A DNA stretch of 64,000 bases. Source: Piscinibacter gummiphilus (GTDB lineage: Bacteria; Pseudomonadota; Gammaproteobacteria; Burkholderiales; Burkholderiaceae_C). Both the position numbers and the translations under genes were made by a program. The notes under the pieces were generated by a model. It was not told the origin of the DNA. It searched no databases and saw only the letters and a program-made list of their open reading frames with translations. Positions 53,974 to 63,279 of the stretch are shown here, in pieces. Location of the stretch: assembly GCF_032681285.1 (NCBI RefSeq), contig NZ_CP136336.1, forward strand, positions 4,265,001 through 4,329,000. Reading direction: 5' to 3'. The stretch's first letter is position 1. The number at the start of each line of letters is the position of its first letter.

Positions 53974-55173
53974 ATGAACAGAACCCCAAGAATTGACCGT
54001 GGTGCCATCTTTCGCCTGGCGATCTCAATCGGCTGCCTCGCGGTGGTCACCCCGGCGGGCGCCCAGACCACGACAGACGCTAGCCCGTACTACATCGGCG
54101 CCAGCCTGGGCTACACGCACGACTCCAACGTCAACCGGACGCGACCCGGCAGCGAGGTGGCCGACAGCTATCTGAGCTACGGCGTGCTCGGCGGCGTGAA
54201 CCTGCGGTTCGGCCGGCAGCGCGTTTTTGCCGATGTCGACGCTCAGGTGAACCGGTACCAGGAAATTTCTGGACTGAACAACAAGAGCTACGCGGTCACG
54301 GGCGGCCTGGATTGGGAAACCATCGAAACGCTTTCCGGCACGCTGCGCTACATCGCACGCAACAACCTGGCAACGTTCTCCACCGGCGCCGGGGGCATCT
54401 TCGTCAGCGACCAGCAGAGCCAGCAGTTCGCCGCCACTGCGCGCTACGGGCTGCCCTCGCAAGTGACCCTGGACATCGGCTACGACCACCGCCTGCTGGA
54501 GGTGGCGTCCGCCAGTGACCGCGACTTCACGCAAGACACGGTGAGCGCGGGGGTGCGCTGGGCCGTGGGCGGCAAGCTCACGCTCGGCGCTGGCGTGCGC
54601 GCGAGCCGGGGCGAGCAGCAGACGGTGCCGGTCGACGAGACAAGGCGGCGCGACATCGACCTGACCGCCACCTACGCCACCGGCAGCTTCAGCACCTTCA
54701 ATGCGCGACTGAGCGCCACCAAGGAGACGCACTCGCTCGCCACCGCGACCGACATCTCCGAAACCACCGGCGCCCTGAGCTGGAGCTACCGCCCGACCGG
54801 CCGATTCAGCTTCAACCTCTCGGCCACGCGCGACACCGGCAGAGAGAGCACCTTCTCCACCGCGACGGCGGGAGACGGTTCGACCGATGGCGTTGCCGTC
54901 GACTCCACACGGCTTGGCACCACGTTTGCTCTGGATGGCCAGTACGAACTCACCGGCAAGATTTCCCTGAACGGCAACCTGCGTCAGCGCAAAGGCACCC
55001 TCGGCAGCTCCGGAAGCGAGACCTTCCGAGGCTACGGCGTCGGCTTCAGCTACCTGCCCACCCGCAGCGTGGCGTTGCGCTGCAGCGTGGGCCGCGAGGA
55101 CCGCAGCATTGGCGGCACCACCGCCTATGAGGTGACCATCACAGGGTGCACCGGTGAATTGACCTTCCGGTAA
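53974..55173 (+). CDS. Outer-membrane beta-barrel, exopolysaccharide export-like (EpsL-like)
   Basis: A 399-residue exported protein with signal peptide ending VVTPAGAQT. From residue 45 on it is a run of amphipathic strands (YYIGASLGYTHDSNVNR), ending GELTFR, a pattern of outer-membrane barrels; relatives with this DSNVNR feature occur in polysaccharide operons (EpsL). It likely helps the polymer cross the outer membrane. GGAG lies 6 bases before ATG 53974. Between the glycosyl transferase and manC. Confidence 0.7.
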   Translation: MNRTPRIDRGAIFRLAISIGCLAVVTPAGAQTTTDASPYYIGASLGYTHDSNVNRTRPGSEVADSYLSYGVLGGVNLRFGRQRVFADVDAQVNRYQEISGLNNKSYAVTGGLDWETIETLSGTLRYIARNNLATFSTGAGGIFVSDQQSQQFAATARYGLPSQVTLDIGYDHRLLEVASASDRDFTQDTVSAGVRWAVGGKLTLGAGVRASRGEQQTVPVDETRRRDIDLTATYATGSFSTFNARLSATKETHSLATATDISETTGALSWSYRPTGRFSFNLSATRDTGRESTFSTATAGDGSTDGVAVDSTRLGTTFALDGQYELTGKISLNGNLRQRKGTLGSSGSETFRGYGVGFSYLPTRSVALRCSVGREDRSIGGTTAYEVTITGCTGELTFR

Positions 55174-55223
55174 CGCGCTCGGGCAACAATCCGACGCCTG
55201 CCTCGCCTGCACTCACCACATTC

Positions 55224-56669
55224 ATGGCACCTACCTCCTCGTCTCCCATCGCCGTCCAGCCCGTCATCATGGCGGGCGGCAGCGGCACCCGGCTGTGGCC
55301 GCTGTCGCGTGCCCTGTACCCCAAGCAGTTCCTCGTGCTGCAAGGCAACCGAAGCCTCTTCCAGCAGGCGGCCAGCCGCCTCGCCGGCTTGGCCACCGAG
55401 GGTCTGTCCGTCGCCGCGCCCTGCGTGGTGGGCAACGAGGAGCACCGCTTCCTGGTCCTCGACCAGTTGCGCGAGCTCGACCTCCCGCCTGCCACGGTGC
55501 TCCTCGAGCCAATGGGCCGCAACACCGCCCCGGCCATGACACTGGCCGCCCTGCACGCGACTGCCGCGGGCCAGGATCCGGTGCTCGTGGTCACGCCCGC
55601 CGACCAGACGGTGGTCGATGAAGCCGCCTTCACCAACGCGCTGCGCCAAGCCGTGCGCGAGGCTGCCAAGGGCACCTTCGTGATCCTCGGCATCACGCCC
55701 GACCGCGCCGAGACAGGCTACGGCTACATCCGCGCCGATGGCAGCAAGGTCGCTCAATTCGTGGAGAAGCCCGACGCCCCCACCGCCGAGCGCTACCTGG
55801 CAGCGGGCGGCTACTTCTGGAACAGTGGCATGTTCGTCGTGCGCGCTTCGGTGTGGCTGAAGGCGCTGGAACGCTTCCGCCCCGACATCGCGAGCGCCAC
55901 CCGCGCCGCGTGGGCCGCCCACAAGGTCGACGCGAGCTTCGTGCGGCCCGGCAAGGCGGAGTTCGCTGCCATTCCCAGCGAGTCGGTCGACTACGCGGTG
56001 ATGGAGAAATGCCCCGGCTCCGGCGAATTCGACATCGGCATGGTGCCGCTGTCGGCCGGCTGGTCCGACCTCGGCGCATGGGACGCCGTCTGGCAGGTGG
56101 GCGACAAGGACGCCGACGGCAACGTCGCCATCGGTGACGCCATGCTGCGCGACAGCCACAGCACATTGGTGCACGCCACGAGCCGCCTCGTCAGCGTGGT
56201 CGGGCTCGACAACGTGGTCGTGGTCGAGACGCCTGACGCCGTGCTGGTGGCCGACCGCAGCCGCAGCCAGGACGTCAAGCACATCGTCAACCGCCTGCAG
56301 ACCGACGGTCGCAGCGAGCAGACCCTGCACCGCCAGGTGCACCGCCCCTGGGGCTGGTATGACAGCATCGACGCCGGCCCGCGCTTCCAGGTGAAACGCA
56401 TCATGGTCAAGCCCGGGGCGAGCCTCTCGCTGCAGATGCACCACCACCGCGCCGAACACTGGATCGTGGTGAGCGGCACTGCCGAGGTCACCAACGGCGA
56501 CAAGGTCATCCTGCTCGGCGAGAACCAGAGCACCTACATCCCGCTCGGCCAGACACACCGGCTGGCCAACCCCGGCAAGGTGCCCCTCGAGATCATCGAG
56601 GTGCAGTCGGGCAGCTACCTGGGCGAAGACGACATCGTCCGCTTCGAGGACACCTACGGGCGCGGCTAG
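55224..56669 (+). CDS. manC: Mannose-1-phosphate guanylyltransferase/mannose-6-phosphate isomerase
   Basis: A 481-residue bifunctional enzyme making GDP-mannose. The nucleotidyltransferase part has IMAGGSGTRLWPLSR (about 15-29) and FVEKP; the C-terminal cupin domain has HHHRAEHWIVVSGTAEV (about 404-420) for the isomerase. It supplies the Gmd and fucose-synthase enzymes encoded just downstream. The ATG is 50 bases after the barrel gene stop. Confidence 0.92.
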   Translation: MAPTSSSPIAVQPVIMAGGSGTRLWPLSRALYPKQFLVLQGNRSLFQQAASRLAGLATEGLSVAAPCVVGNEEHRFLVLDQLRELDLPPATVLLEPMGRNTAPAMTLAALHATAAGQDPVLVVTPADQTVVDEAAFTNALRQAVREAAKGTFVILGITPDRAETGYGYIRADGSKVAQFVEKPDAPTAERYLAAGGYFWNSGMFVVRASVWLKALERFRPDIASATRAAWAAHKVDASFVRPGKAEFAAIPSESVDYAVMEKCPGSGEFDIGMVPLSAGWSDLGAWDAVWQVGDKDADGNVAIGDAMLRDSHSTLVHATSRLVSVVGLDNVVVVETPDAVLVADRSRSQDVKHIVNRLQTDGRSEQTLHRQVHRPWGWYDSIDAGPRFQVKRIMVKPGASLSLQMHHHRAEHWIVVSGTAEVTNGDKVILLGENQSTYIPLGQTHRLANPGKVPLEIIEVQSGSYLGEDDIVRFEDTYGRG

Positions 56670-56681
56670 CGCCCAGCATTC

Positions 56682-57608
56682 ATGGACAAGAACGCCAAGA
56701 TCTACGTGGCCGGCCACCGCGGCATGGTGGGCAGCGCCCTGGTGCGCCGCCTGCAAGCCGGGGGCTACCGCAACATCGTCACGCGCACGCATGCCGAGCT
56801 CGACCTGCTCGACCAGAAGGCCGTGCATGCCTTCCTCGCCGCCGAGAAGCCCGACTACAGCTTCATCGCCGCTGCGAAGGTGGGTGGCATCCAGGCCAAC
56901 AACGTCTACCGCGCCGACTTCCTCTATCAAAACCTGATGATCGAGGCCAACCTCGTGCATGGCGCCCACCTCGCGGGCGTGCAGCGCATGATGTTCCTTG
57001 GCTCGAGCTGCATCTACCCGCGCGACTGCCCGCAGCCGATCAAGGAAGACTACCTGCTCACCGGCCCGCTGGAGCAGACCAACGAGCCGTATGCCATCGC
57101 CAAGATCACCGGCATCAAGCTCTGCGACGCGTACAACGCGCAATATGGTCGCCAGTACGTGAGCGTGATGCCCACCAACCTCTACGGCCCCAACGACAAC
57201 TACGACCTCGCCACCAGCCACGTGCTGCCGGCGCTGCTGCGCAAGGCGCACGAAGCGCGCGAGCGCGGCGACAGCGAATACGTGGTGTGGGGCAGCGGCA
57301 CCCCCAAGCGGGAATTCCTCTATGTCGACGACTTGGCCGACGCCTGCGTGCACCTGGCCCAGCAGGGCTACGACGGCCCGCTGGTCAACATCGGCACGGG
57401 TGAAGACGTGACCATCCGCGAGCTCGCCGAGTCCGTCATGAAGACCGTGGGCTTCGAAGGCCGCATCGTTTTCGACAGCAGCAAGCCCGACGGCACACCG
57501 CGCAAGCTGCTCGACGTGAGCCGCCTCGCCTCGCTCGGCTGGCGCGCCAAGACCAGCCTGCAAGACGGGTTGCGCCTCACCTACGAGACGGCGCCGTTCC
57601 GCCAGTAA
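56682..57608 (+). CDS. fcl: GDP-L-fucose synthase
   Basis: A 308-residue SDR epimerase/reductase that finishes GDP-L-fucose. Rossmann motif [11 protein letters not shown] (about 11-21), SSCIYP (about 107-112) and the YAIAK active-site motif (about 136-140). Starts 12 bases after manC. It acts after Gmd, encoded downstream, so the pathway order is not the gene order. Confidence 0.92.
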   Translation: MDKNAKIYVAGHRGMVGSALVRRLQAGGYRNIVTRTHAELDLLDQKAVHAFLAAEKPDYSFIAAAKVGGIQANNVYRADFLYQNLMIEANLVHGAHLAGVQRMMFLGSSCIYPRDCPQPIKEDYLLTGPLEQTNEPYAIAKITGIKLCDAYNAQYGRQYVSVMPTNLYGPNDNYDLATSHVLPALLRKAHEARERGDSEYVVWGSGTPKREFLYVDDLADACVHLAQQGYDGPLVNIGTGEDVTIRELAESVMKTVGFEGRIVFDSSKPDGTPRKLLDVSRLASLGWRAKTSLQDGLRLTYETAPFRQ

Positions 57609-57637
57609 ATTCCAAGACCATCCTCAAGAGACCGATC

Positions 57638-58759
57638 ATGTCCCACAAGAAAGTTGCCCTCATCACCGGCGTGACCGGCCAGGATGGTGCGTATCTCTCC
57701 GAGCTGCTGCTGAAGAAGGGCTACGAGGTGCACGGCATCAAGCGCCGCTCCAGCCTCTTCAACACCGACCGCATCGACCATCTCTACCAGGACCCGCACG
57801 TCGACAACAAGAACTTCATCCTGCACTACGGCGACCTGACGGACAGCACCAACCTGATCCGCATCATCCAGCAGGTGCAGCCCGACGAGATCTACAACCT
57901 CGCCGCGATGAGCCATGTGGCGGTGAGCTTCGAGACACCCGAGTACACGGCGAATGCCGACGGCATCGGCACGCTGCGCATCCTCGAAGCGATCCGCATC
58001 CTCGGGCTGGAAAAGAAGACCCGCTTCTACCAGGCCAGCACCTCGGAGCTTTACGGCCTGGTGCAGGAGATCCCGCAGAAGGAAACCACGCCCTTCTACC
58101 CGCGCAGTCCGTATGCGGTCGCCAAGCTCTACGCCTACTGGATCACGGTCAACTACCGCGAGGCCTATGGCATGTACGCCTGCAACGGCGTGCTCTTCAA
58201 CCACGAGAGCCCGCTGCGCGGTGAGACCTTCGTGACGCGCAAGATCACCCGTGCCATCGCCCGCATCGCGCTCGGCCTGCAGGACACCCTGCACCTGGGC
58301 AACATGAGCGCGCTGCGCGACTGGGGCCATGCGCGCGACTACGTCGAAATGCAGTGGCTGATGCTGCAACAGGACAAGCCGGAAGACTTTGTCATCGCAA
58401 CAGGCGTGCAATACAGCGTGCGCCAGTTCGTCGAGTTCGCCGCCAAGGAGCTGGGCGTGACCGTCACCTTCACGGGTGAGGGCGTGAACGAAATCGGCAC
58501 CGTCACCAAGGTCGAAGGCGACAAGGCCAAGTGCAAGGTCGGCGACGTGATCGTGCGCGTCGACCCGCGCTACTTCCGCCCGACCGAAGTCGAGACGCTG
58601 CTGGGCGACCCCACCAAGGCCAAGCAGAAGCTCGGCTGGGTTCCCAAAATCACGCTGCCGGAGCTGGTCAAGGAAATGGTCGAAGCCGACTACAACTCGG
58701 CCCGCCGCGACAGCCTGGTCAAGATGGCCGGCTTCCAGGCCTACGACTACCACGAGTAA
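57638..58759 (+). CDS. gmd: GDP-mannose 4,6-dehydratase
   Basis: A 373-residue NADP-dependent dehydratase, first step from GDP-mannose to GDP-fucose. Rossmann motif [15 protein letters not shown] (about 11-25), family landmark GIKRRSS, and catalytic YAVAK (about 157-161). Length and sequence are standard. It lies between fcl and the HAD phosphatase gene. Confidence 0.94.
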   Translation: MSHKKVALITGVTGQDGAYLSELLLKKGYEVHGIKRRSSLFNTDRIDHLYQDPHVDNKNFILHYGDLTDSTNLIRIIQQVQPDEIYNLAAMSHVAVSFETPEYTANADGIGTLRILEAIRILGLEKKTRFYQASTSELYGLVQEIPQKETTPFYPRSPYAVAKLYAYWITVNYREAYGMYACNGVLFNHESPLRGETFVTRKITRAIARIALGLQDTLHLGNMSALRDWGHARDYVEMQWLMLQQDKPEDFVIATGVQYSVRQFVEFAAKELGVTVTFTGEGVNEIGTVTKVEGDKAKCKVGDVIVRVDPRYFRPTEVETLLGDPTKAKQKLGWVPKITLPELVKEMVEADYNSARRDSLVKMAGFQAYDYHE

Positions 58760-58772
58760 GCGGGGCATCGGC

Positions 58773-59333
58773 ATGGGCCGCCCTGCCCTGTTCCTCGACC
58801 GTGATGGCGTGATCAACATCGATCACGCCTACGTGCACAAGCGCGAAGATTTCGATTTCGTCGACGGCATCTTCGATCTCGTGCGCACGGCGCGCGAACG
58901 CGGCTACCTCGTCTTCGTGATCACCAACCAGGCCGGCATCGGCCGGGGCAAGTACACCGAGGGCGACTTCCACCTGCTGACCGACTGGATGTGCGGCGAG
59001 TTCGCCTCGCGTGGTGCACCCATCGACAAGGTCTACTTCTGCCCGTACCACGCCGAGCATGGCATCGGGCACTACAAGGCCGAATCCCCTTTCCGCAAGC
59101 CAAACCCCGGGATGATCCTGCAGGCGGCGCAGGAGTTCGGTGTCGACCTGGCGACGTCGGTGCTGCTGGGCGACATGGAGACCGACATCCTCGCCGGTGC
59201 CCGCGCAGGCGTCGGCAGCACGTTGCTATTCCGCCCGCCCGGCCATCCGCAGCCGGAGGTCACGCAGGCGCACGCTGTGGTTGCAGCACATGCCGAGGTG
59301 GAGGCCTTCCTGCCCCAGCACGTCGCCGCCTGA
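58773..59333 (+). CDS. GmhB-like D-glycero-D-manno-heptose-bisphosphate phosphatase
   Basis: A 186-residue HAD phosphatase: FLDRDGVIN (nucleophile Asp9, Asp11), VITNQAG, and GDMETDI near the end. It best resembles GmhB, which removes the 7-phosphate of heptose-1,7-bisphosphate. In GmhB a zinc loop uses Cys-His and a Cys-x-Cys; here Cys90 remains, but the CxC is Ser105-x-Phe107. A heptose kinase-like gene is encoded in the opposite arm. Histidinol-phosphate phosphatase activity is the main alternative. Confidence 0.75.
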   Translation: MGRPALFLDRDGVINIDHAYVHKREDFDFVDGIFDLVRTARERGYLVFVITNQAGIGRGKYTEGDFHLLTDWMCGEFASRGAPIDKVYFCPYHAEHGIGHYKAESPFRKPNPGMILQAAQEFGVDLATSVLLGDMETDILAGARAGVGSTLLFRPPGHPQPEVTQAHAVVAAHAEVEAFLPQHVAA

Positions 59334-59350
59334 TCCACCACGCTCCATGA

Positions 59351-59378
59351 AAAACGGCGCCCCACCAGGCGCCGTTTT
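59351..59378. terminator. Bidirectional intrinsic terminator between gmhB and galE
   Basis: AAAACGGCGCC (59351-59361) and GGCGCCGTTTT (59368-59378) form a perfect 11-base stem with a six-base loop. Terminal A/T runs mean it can stop transcription from both strands, ending both polysaccharide arms. Confidence 0.9.
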
Positions 59379-59396
59379 CGTTTGAGGGCCAGCGCT

Positions 59397-60392
59397 TCAG
59401 CGCTTGACCTTGTCGGCATAACCCCGCGGGTACTTCTGGTGCCAGGCCCAGGCCGTCTCGACCGTGCGCTTGATGTCGTAGAACTCGGGCTTCCAGCCCA
59501 GCTGCGTCTTGAGCTTGGTCGGGTCGGCCACCAGCGCCGGGGCGTCGCCCGGACGGCGAGCCGTGACCTGCAACGGGATCTTCTTGCCCGTCACCTCTTC
59601 GCAGGCGCGGTGCACTTCCTTCACCGACTGGCCGTTGCCGGTGCCGATGTTGAACACCTCGGCCGTCGTCGGCGTGGTCGCCATGATGGCGAGCATGTGC
59701 GCCTGCGCCAGGTCATCGGTGTGCACGTAATCGCGGATGCAGGTGCCGTCGGGCGTGGGGTAGTCGTCGCCGTAAAGCATCAGCTTGTCGCGCTGGCCGA
59801 GTGCGACCTGCAGCAGCAGCGGAATCAAGTGCGTCTCGGGGTCGTGGGCTTCGCCGAACTCGCCGTCACGGTCGGCACCCGACGCGTTGAAATAGCGCAG
59901 CAGCGTGAAGCCCAAGCCGTAGGCATGCGCGAAGTCGCGGATCATCCATTCGACCGCCAGCTTGGTGCGCGCGTACGGGCTGCAAGGGATCTGAGCCGCG
60001 GTCTCGTTCATCGGCACCACCGGGTTGTCGCCGTAGGTGGCGCAGGTGCTGGAGAACAGCATGCGGTTGACCTTGGCCTCGCGCATCGCACGCAAGAGGC
60101 TCAGCGTGCCGGCGATGTTGTTGTTGTAGTGGTGGTCGGGGTTGGTCACCGACTCGCCCACGTAGGTGGCCGCGGCGAAGTGCATCACGGCTTCGCTGCC
60201 GTGCTCCTTCATCACCTTGGCGAGTGCAGCGGTGTCGGCGATGTCGCCCTTCACCAGCTTGCCCGCGGGCACGGCGGCTTCATACCCTTCGGAGAGGTTG
60301 TCGAACGCGATGGCGTCGTGGCCTTCGGCCAGCAACTTGCGCAGGCACGCGCTGCCCACATAACCCGCTCCGCCCGTCACCAGCACTTTCAT
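59397..60392 (-). CDS. galE: UDP-glucose 4-epimerase
   Basis: A 331-residue SDR enzyme interconverting UDP-glucose and UDP-galactose. GGAGYVGSAC (about 8-17), SSTCATYG (about 113-120) and YARTK (about 138-142). A GAGGA is 8 bases before the ATG. Last gene of the minus-strand arm, after the nucleotidyltransferase by 19 bases. Confidence 0.9.
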   Translation of the reverse strand: MKVLVTGGAGYVGSACLRKLLAEGHDAIAFDNLSEGYEAAVPAGKLVKGDIADTAALAKVMKEHGSEAVMHFAAATYVGESVTNPDHHYNNNIAGTLSLLRAMREAKVNRMLFSSTCATYGDNPVVPMNETAAQIPCSPYARTKLAVEWMIRDFAHAYGLGFTLLRYFNASGADRDGEFGEAHDPETHLIPLLLQVALGQRDKLMLYGDDYPTPDGTCIRDYVHTDDLAQAHMLAIMATTPTTAEVFNIGTGNGQSVKEVHRACEEVTGKKIPLQVTARRPGDAPALVADPTKLKTQLGWKPEFYDIKRTVETAWAWHQKYPRGYADKVKR

Positions 60393-60411
60393 GTCTTGTC
60401 CTCTTGTGAAA

Positions 60412-61146
60412 TCAGTTGAATCGCCCCGCGAAGACACGCGGTGCATCGGCACGCGCGGCCTCCAGTGCATCGAGGTTGCCGATGTCGCGGTGATAACCCT
60501 CGTGCACGTGGCCTTGCATACGGCCGACGAACTTCGGCAGCACGTCGAAGCCGAGGTCGAAGGCCTTCGCGTCGGCCATCTCGCGCCACGCATCCGCGGT
60601 CACGGCATACACGCCCGCATTCGCCAGGTCTGACTTCGGTTCCGCCGGCTTCTCGACGAAATCCACGATGCGCCCGCTCCCGTCGACTTCGGCAATGCCG
60701 CAGGCCTTCGGGTTGGGGGCATGGAACAGCAGCATCGTCATCGGCAAGCCGTGTGCCCGGTGGCTGGCCATGAAGGCCGGCACGTCGAGGCTCGACAGGT
60801 TGTCGGCGTAGACGATGAGCACGTCATCGGCATCGTCGGCCCAGGCGCGGTTGTGCGCCACGGTGCCCGCCGAACCGAGCAGCACCGGCTCATAGGCCTC
60901 CACCGCATTGAAGCCTTCACGCTTCTTGGCATCGAGGAACGCCCGCACGGCCTCGGGCAGGTGATGGTTGTTGACCAGCACGTCGGTGATGCCGGCATCG
61001 CGCAGCGCCTGAAACCAGTAATCCAGCAAGGGCCGGCCGGCAATTTCAACCAGGCACTTGGGCACAGTGTTCGTCAGCGGGCGCAGGCGCGTGCCGAGGC
61101 CTCCGGCCAGCAGCACCGCCTTGGATTTGCGCTGGCTTGTGTTCAC
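60412..61146 (-). CDS. Sugar-1-phosphate nucleotidyltransferase (HddC-like)
   Basis: A 244-residue nucleotidyltransferase. AGGLGTRLRPLT (14-25) is the nucleotide-binding motif, and YADNLSSLD and FVEKP mark the sugar/metal site. GTG start at 61146 overlaps the upstream epimerase stop (GTGA). Context with GHMP kinase and GmhB-like phosphatase points to GDP-heptose synthesis; a glucose-1-phosphate thymidylyl- or uridylyltransferase remains possible. Confidence 0.75.
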   Translation of the reverse strand: MNTSQRKSKAVLLAGGLGTRLRPLTNTVPKCLVEIAGRPLLDYWFQALRDAGITDVLVNNHHLPEAVRAFLDAKKREGFNAVEAYEPVLLGSAGTVAHNRAWADDADDVLIVYADNLSSLDVPAFMASHRAHGLPMTMLLFHAPNPKACGIAEVDGSGRIVDFVEKPAEPKSDLANAGVYAVTADAWREMADAKAFDLGFDVLPKFVGRMQGHVHEGYHRDIGNLDALEAARADAPRVFAGRFN

Positions 61147-62267
61147 GCCTTGTTGACGTCGCGCACCACGTTGAGCGCGGCCATCTGCTGGTTGCAGTAG
61201 TCGAGGATCTGCGCTGCGTTGTCCGCAGTGGAGAGCCACGCCTTGTAGGCCTCGACACTCTCGTGGACGGTGCGCGTCGGCTTCCAGCCGAGCGACTTCA
61301 GCTTGCTCACGTCGGAGCAGATGTGGCGCGTGTCGCCGAAGCGGAACTTGCCGCAGGGCGCGGCCTGGTAGCCCTTGGCGCCGAAGACTTCCGCCACGAC
61401 GGTCGCGAACGAGGCGACCGTGTGCGCCTTGTCGCCGCCGACGTTGAACATCTCGTAGTCCGCACGCTCGTCGCGCAGCACGAGCAGGTTGGCGTCGACG
61501 ACGTCCTGCACGTTCACGAAGTCGCGCACCTGCTGACCGTCTTCGTAGATCATCGGCTCGCGACCCAGATGGAAGCTCAGCGAGAACACACGGCAGGCGC
61601 CGCTGTACGCGTTGTAGAAACTCTGGCGCGGGCCCTGCACGATCGAGTAGCGCATCGCCACGCTCGGGATGCCGTAGCGCTTGCCGAGCGACAGCGCCAC
61701 ACGCTCCTCGGCAATCTTCGACAGGCCGTACTGGTTCTGCGGGTTGGCGACCGTCTCGTCGGTCGGCTGCCATTTGAGCGGTCCGGTCGTGCCCTTGGGC
61801 GCCTGCACCTCCCACACGCCACGCTCGAGTTGCTCGGTCGGGCGGATGTCGGGCAGCACCGGCTTGCCGTTGGCATCGTGGTACAGGCCCTCACCAAGCG
61901 CCGCCTGGCTGGACGCCACGATCACCTTCTTCACCGGCAGCTTCTCACGCACGATCAACTCGTAGATCAGCGCGGTGCTGGTCACGTTGACGTCGAAGAA
62001 GCGGCTGAAGGTGGGCAGGTAGTCTTGGAAGGCGGCCAGGTGGTAGACGTAATCGCTGCCGCGCAGCGCGTCGAGCAGCACGGCTTCGTTGCGGACGTCG
62101 CCCTTGATGAATTCGATGCGCGGGTCGAGGTAGGCCGGCTTCGCGTGGCCGGGGTGCACCGGCTCTTCGAGCGAGTCGAGCACGCGCACCTGGTAGCCCT
62201 CGCGCAGCAGCGCGTCGGCGGTGTGGGAACCGATGAAGCCGGCGCCGCCGGTGATGAGCACTCGCAC
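61143..62267 (-). CDS. NAD-dependent sugar epimerase/dehydratase
   Basis: A 374-residue extended SDR. GGAGFIGSHTAD (about 8-19), active-site SSQAALGEG and YGLSK. Its specific sugar is unclear. It is larger than GalE. It overlaps the HddC-like gene by 4 bases and lies 13 bases after the kinase gene, so it may modify a GDP- or NDP-heptose or another activated sugar. Confidence 0.82.
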   Translation of the reverse strand: MRVLITGGAGFIGSHTADALLREGYQVRVLDSLEEPVHPGHAKPAYLDPRIEFIKGDVRNEAVLLDALRGSDYVYHLAAFQDYLPTFSRFFDVNVTSTALIYELIVREKLPVKKVIVASSQAALGEGLYHDANGKPVLPDIRPTEQLERGVWEVQAPKGTTGPLKWQPTDETVANPQNQYGLSKIAEERVALSLGKRYGIPSVAMRYSIVQGPRQSFYNAYSGACRVFSLSFHLGREPMIYEDGQQVRDFVNVQDVVDANLLVLRDERADYEMFNVGGDKAHTVASFATVVAEVFGAKGYQAAPCGKFRFGDTRHICSDVSKLKSLGWKPTRTVHESVEAYKAWLSTADNAAQILDYCNQQMAALNVVRDVNKA

Positions 62268-62280
62268 TTGGCCGTTCCTC

Positions 62281-63279
62281 TTATTGGTTGTGCAGCAGAC
62301 GCTGATGGTCGCTGATGAAGATGACGCGACCGCCGCGGCGGTCGATGTCGAGCGTCAGCTCGCGCGGGTTGCCCAGCGCATCGCGGATCAGGTTGTGGCG
62401 CTCCTTGGGCGCAACCAGCAGCAGGAAGCCACCACCACCTGCGCCCAGCAACTTGCCGCCTTGCGCACCCAGCTTGCGTGCCTGCTCGTACCAGGCGTCC
62501 ACGCGCTCCATGCTGATGCCGAAGCCGAGCGAGCGCTTGAGCTCCCAGCCCTGGTGCAGCAGCTTCGAGAACTCGTCGAGGCCGTTGGCGCCGGTGATGG
62601 CCACGCGCATCTCCTGCGCGAGGTCGCGCATCGCGCGCAGCACCGGCATGCGGTCCTTCGTGCCTTCGCTCTGGCGCTTCAGGATGCCGTCGGCATCGCG
62701 CTGCTGCTCGGTGTAGAGCAGCATCATGCGGCTCGACAGTTCCTTCATCGTCTCGGCCGGAGCCGGCACCGGCTCCACGTCGACGGTGTCGTCGGGGTTG
62801 AAGCGGATGTAGTTCAAGTTGCCGAAGGCGGCGGCGTACTGGTCCTGCTTGCCGATCGGCTTGCCGAGGATGTCGATCTCGATCCGGCAGGCCTGCTCGG
62901 CGACGTTCTTTGCGCTGACGATCTGGCCCTTGTAGGCATAGAGTGCCTGCAGTAGACCGACAGTCAGCGAGCTCGACGAGCCCATGCCCGTGCCCGCCGG
63001 CACGTCGCCCACGGTGGTGATCTCGATGTGGCGGCCGAGGCCGGTGATCTTGAGCGCCTCGCGCACCAGCTCGTGCTGGATGTCGTTGACCGACTCGGCG
63101 ATCTCCACCTTGGTATAGGCCACACGCGCCGTCTTCTCGAAGCGCGGGCTCACCGTGACGTACATGTGCTTGTCGATGGCCATCGACAGCACGGCGCCGT
63201 ATTCCTGGCGGTAGAAAGCGGGCAGGTCGGTGCCGCCGCCGGCAAAGCTCACCCGGTAGGGGGTCTGCGAAATGATCAT
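62281..63279 (-). CDS. GHMP kinase (HddA-like heptose-7-phosphate kinase)
   Basis: A 332-residue GHMP kinase. N-terminal RVSFAGGGTDLPAFY and P-loop PAGTGMGSSSS (94-104), C-terminal KLLGAGGGGFLLL. This matches D-glycero-alpha-D-manno-heptose-7-phosphate 1-kinase (HddA). The ATG overlaps the upstream glycosyltransferase stop (ATGA). Confidence 0.8.
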   Translation of the reverse strand: MIISQTPYRVSFAGGGTDLPAFYRQEYGAVLSMAIDKHMYVTVSPRFEKTARVAYTKVEIAESVNDIQHELVREALKITGLGRHIEITTVGDVPAGTGMGSSSSLTVGLLQALYAYKGQIVSAKNVAEQACRIEIDILGKPIGKQDQYAAAFGNLNYIRFNPDDTVDVEPVPAPAETMKELSSRMMLLYTEQQRDADGILKRQSEGTKDRMPVLRAMRDLAQEMRVAITGANGLDEFSKLLHQGWELKRSLGFGISMERVDAWYEQARKLGAQGGKLLGAGGGGFLLLVAPKERHNLIRDALGNPRELTLDIDRRGGRVIFISDHQRLLHNQ

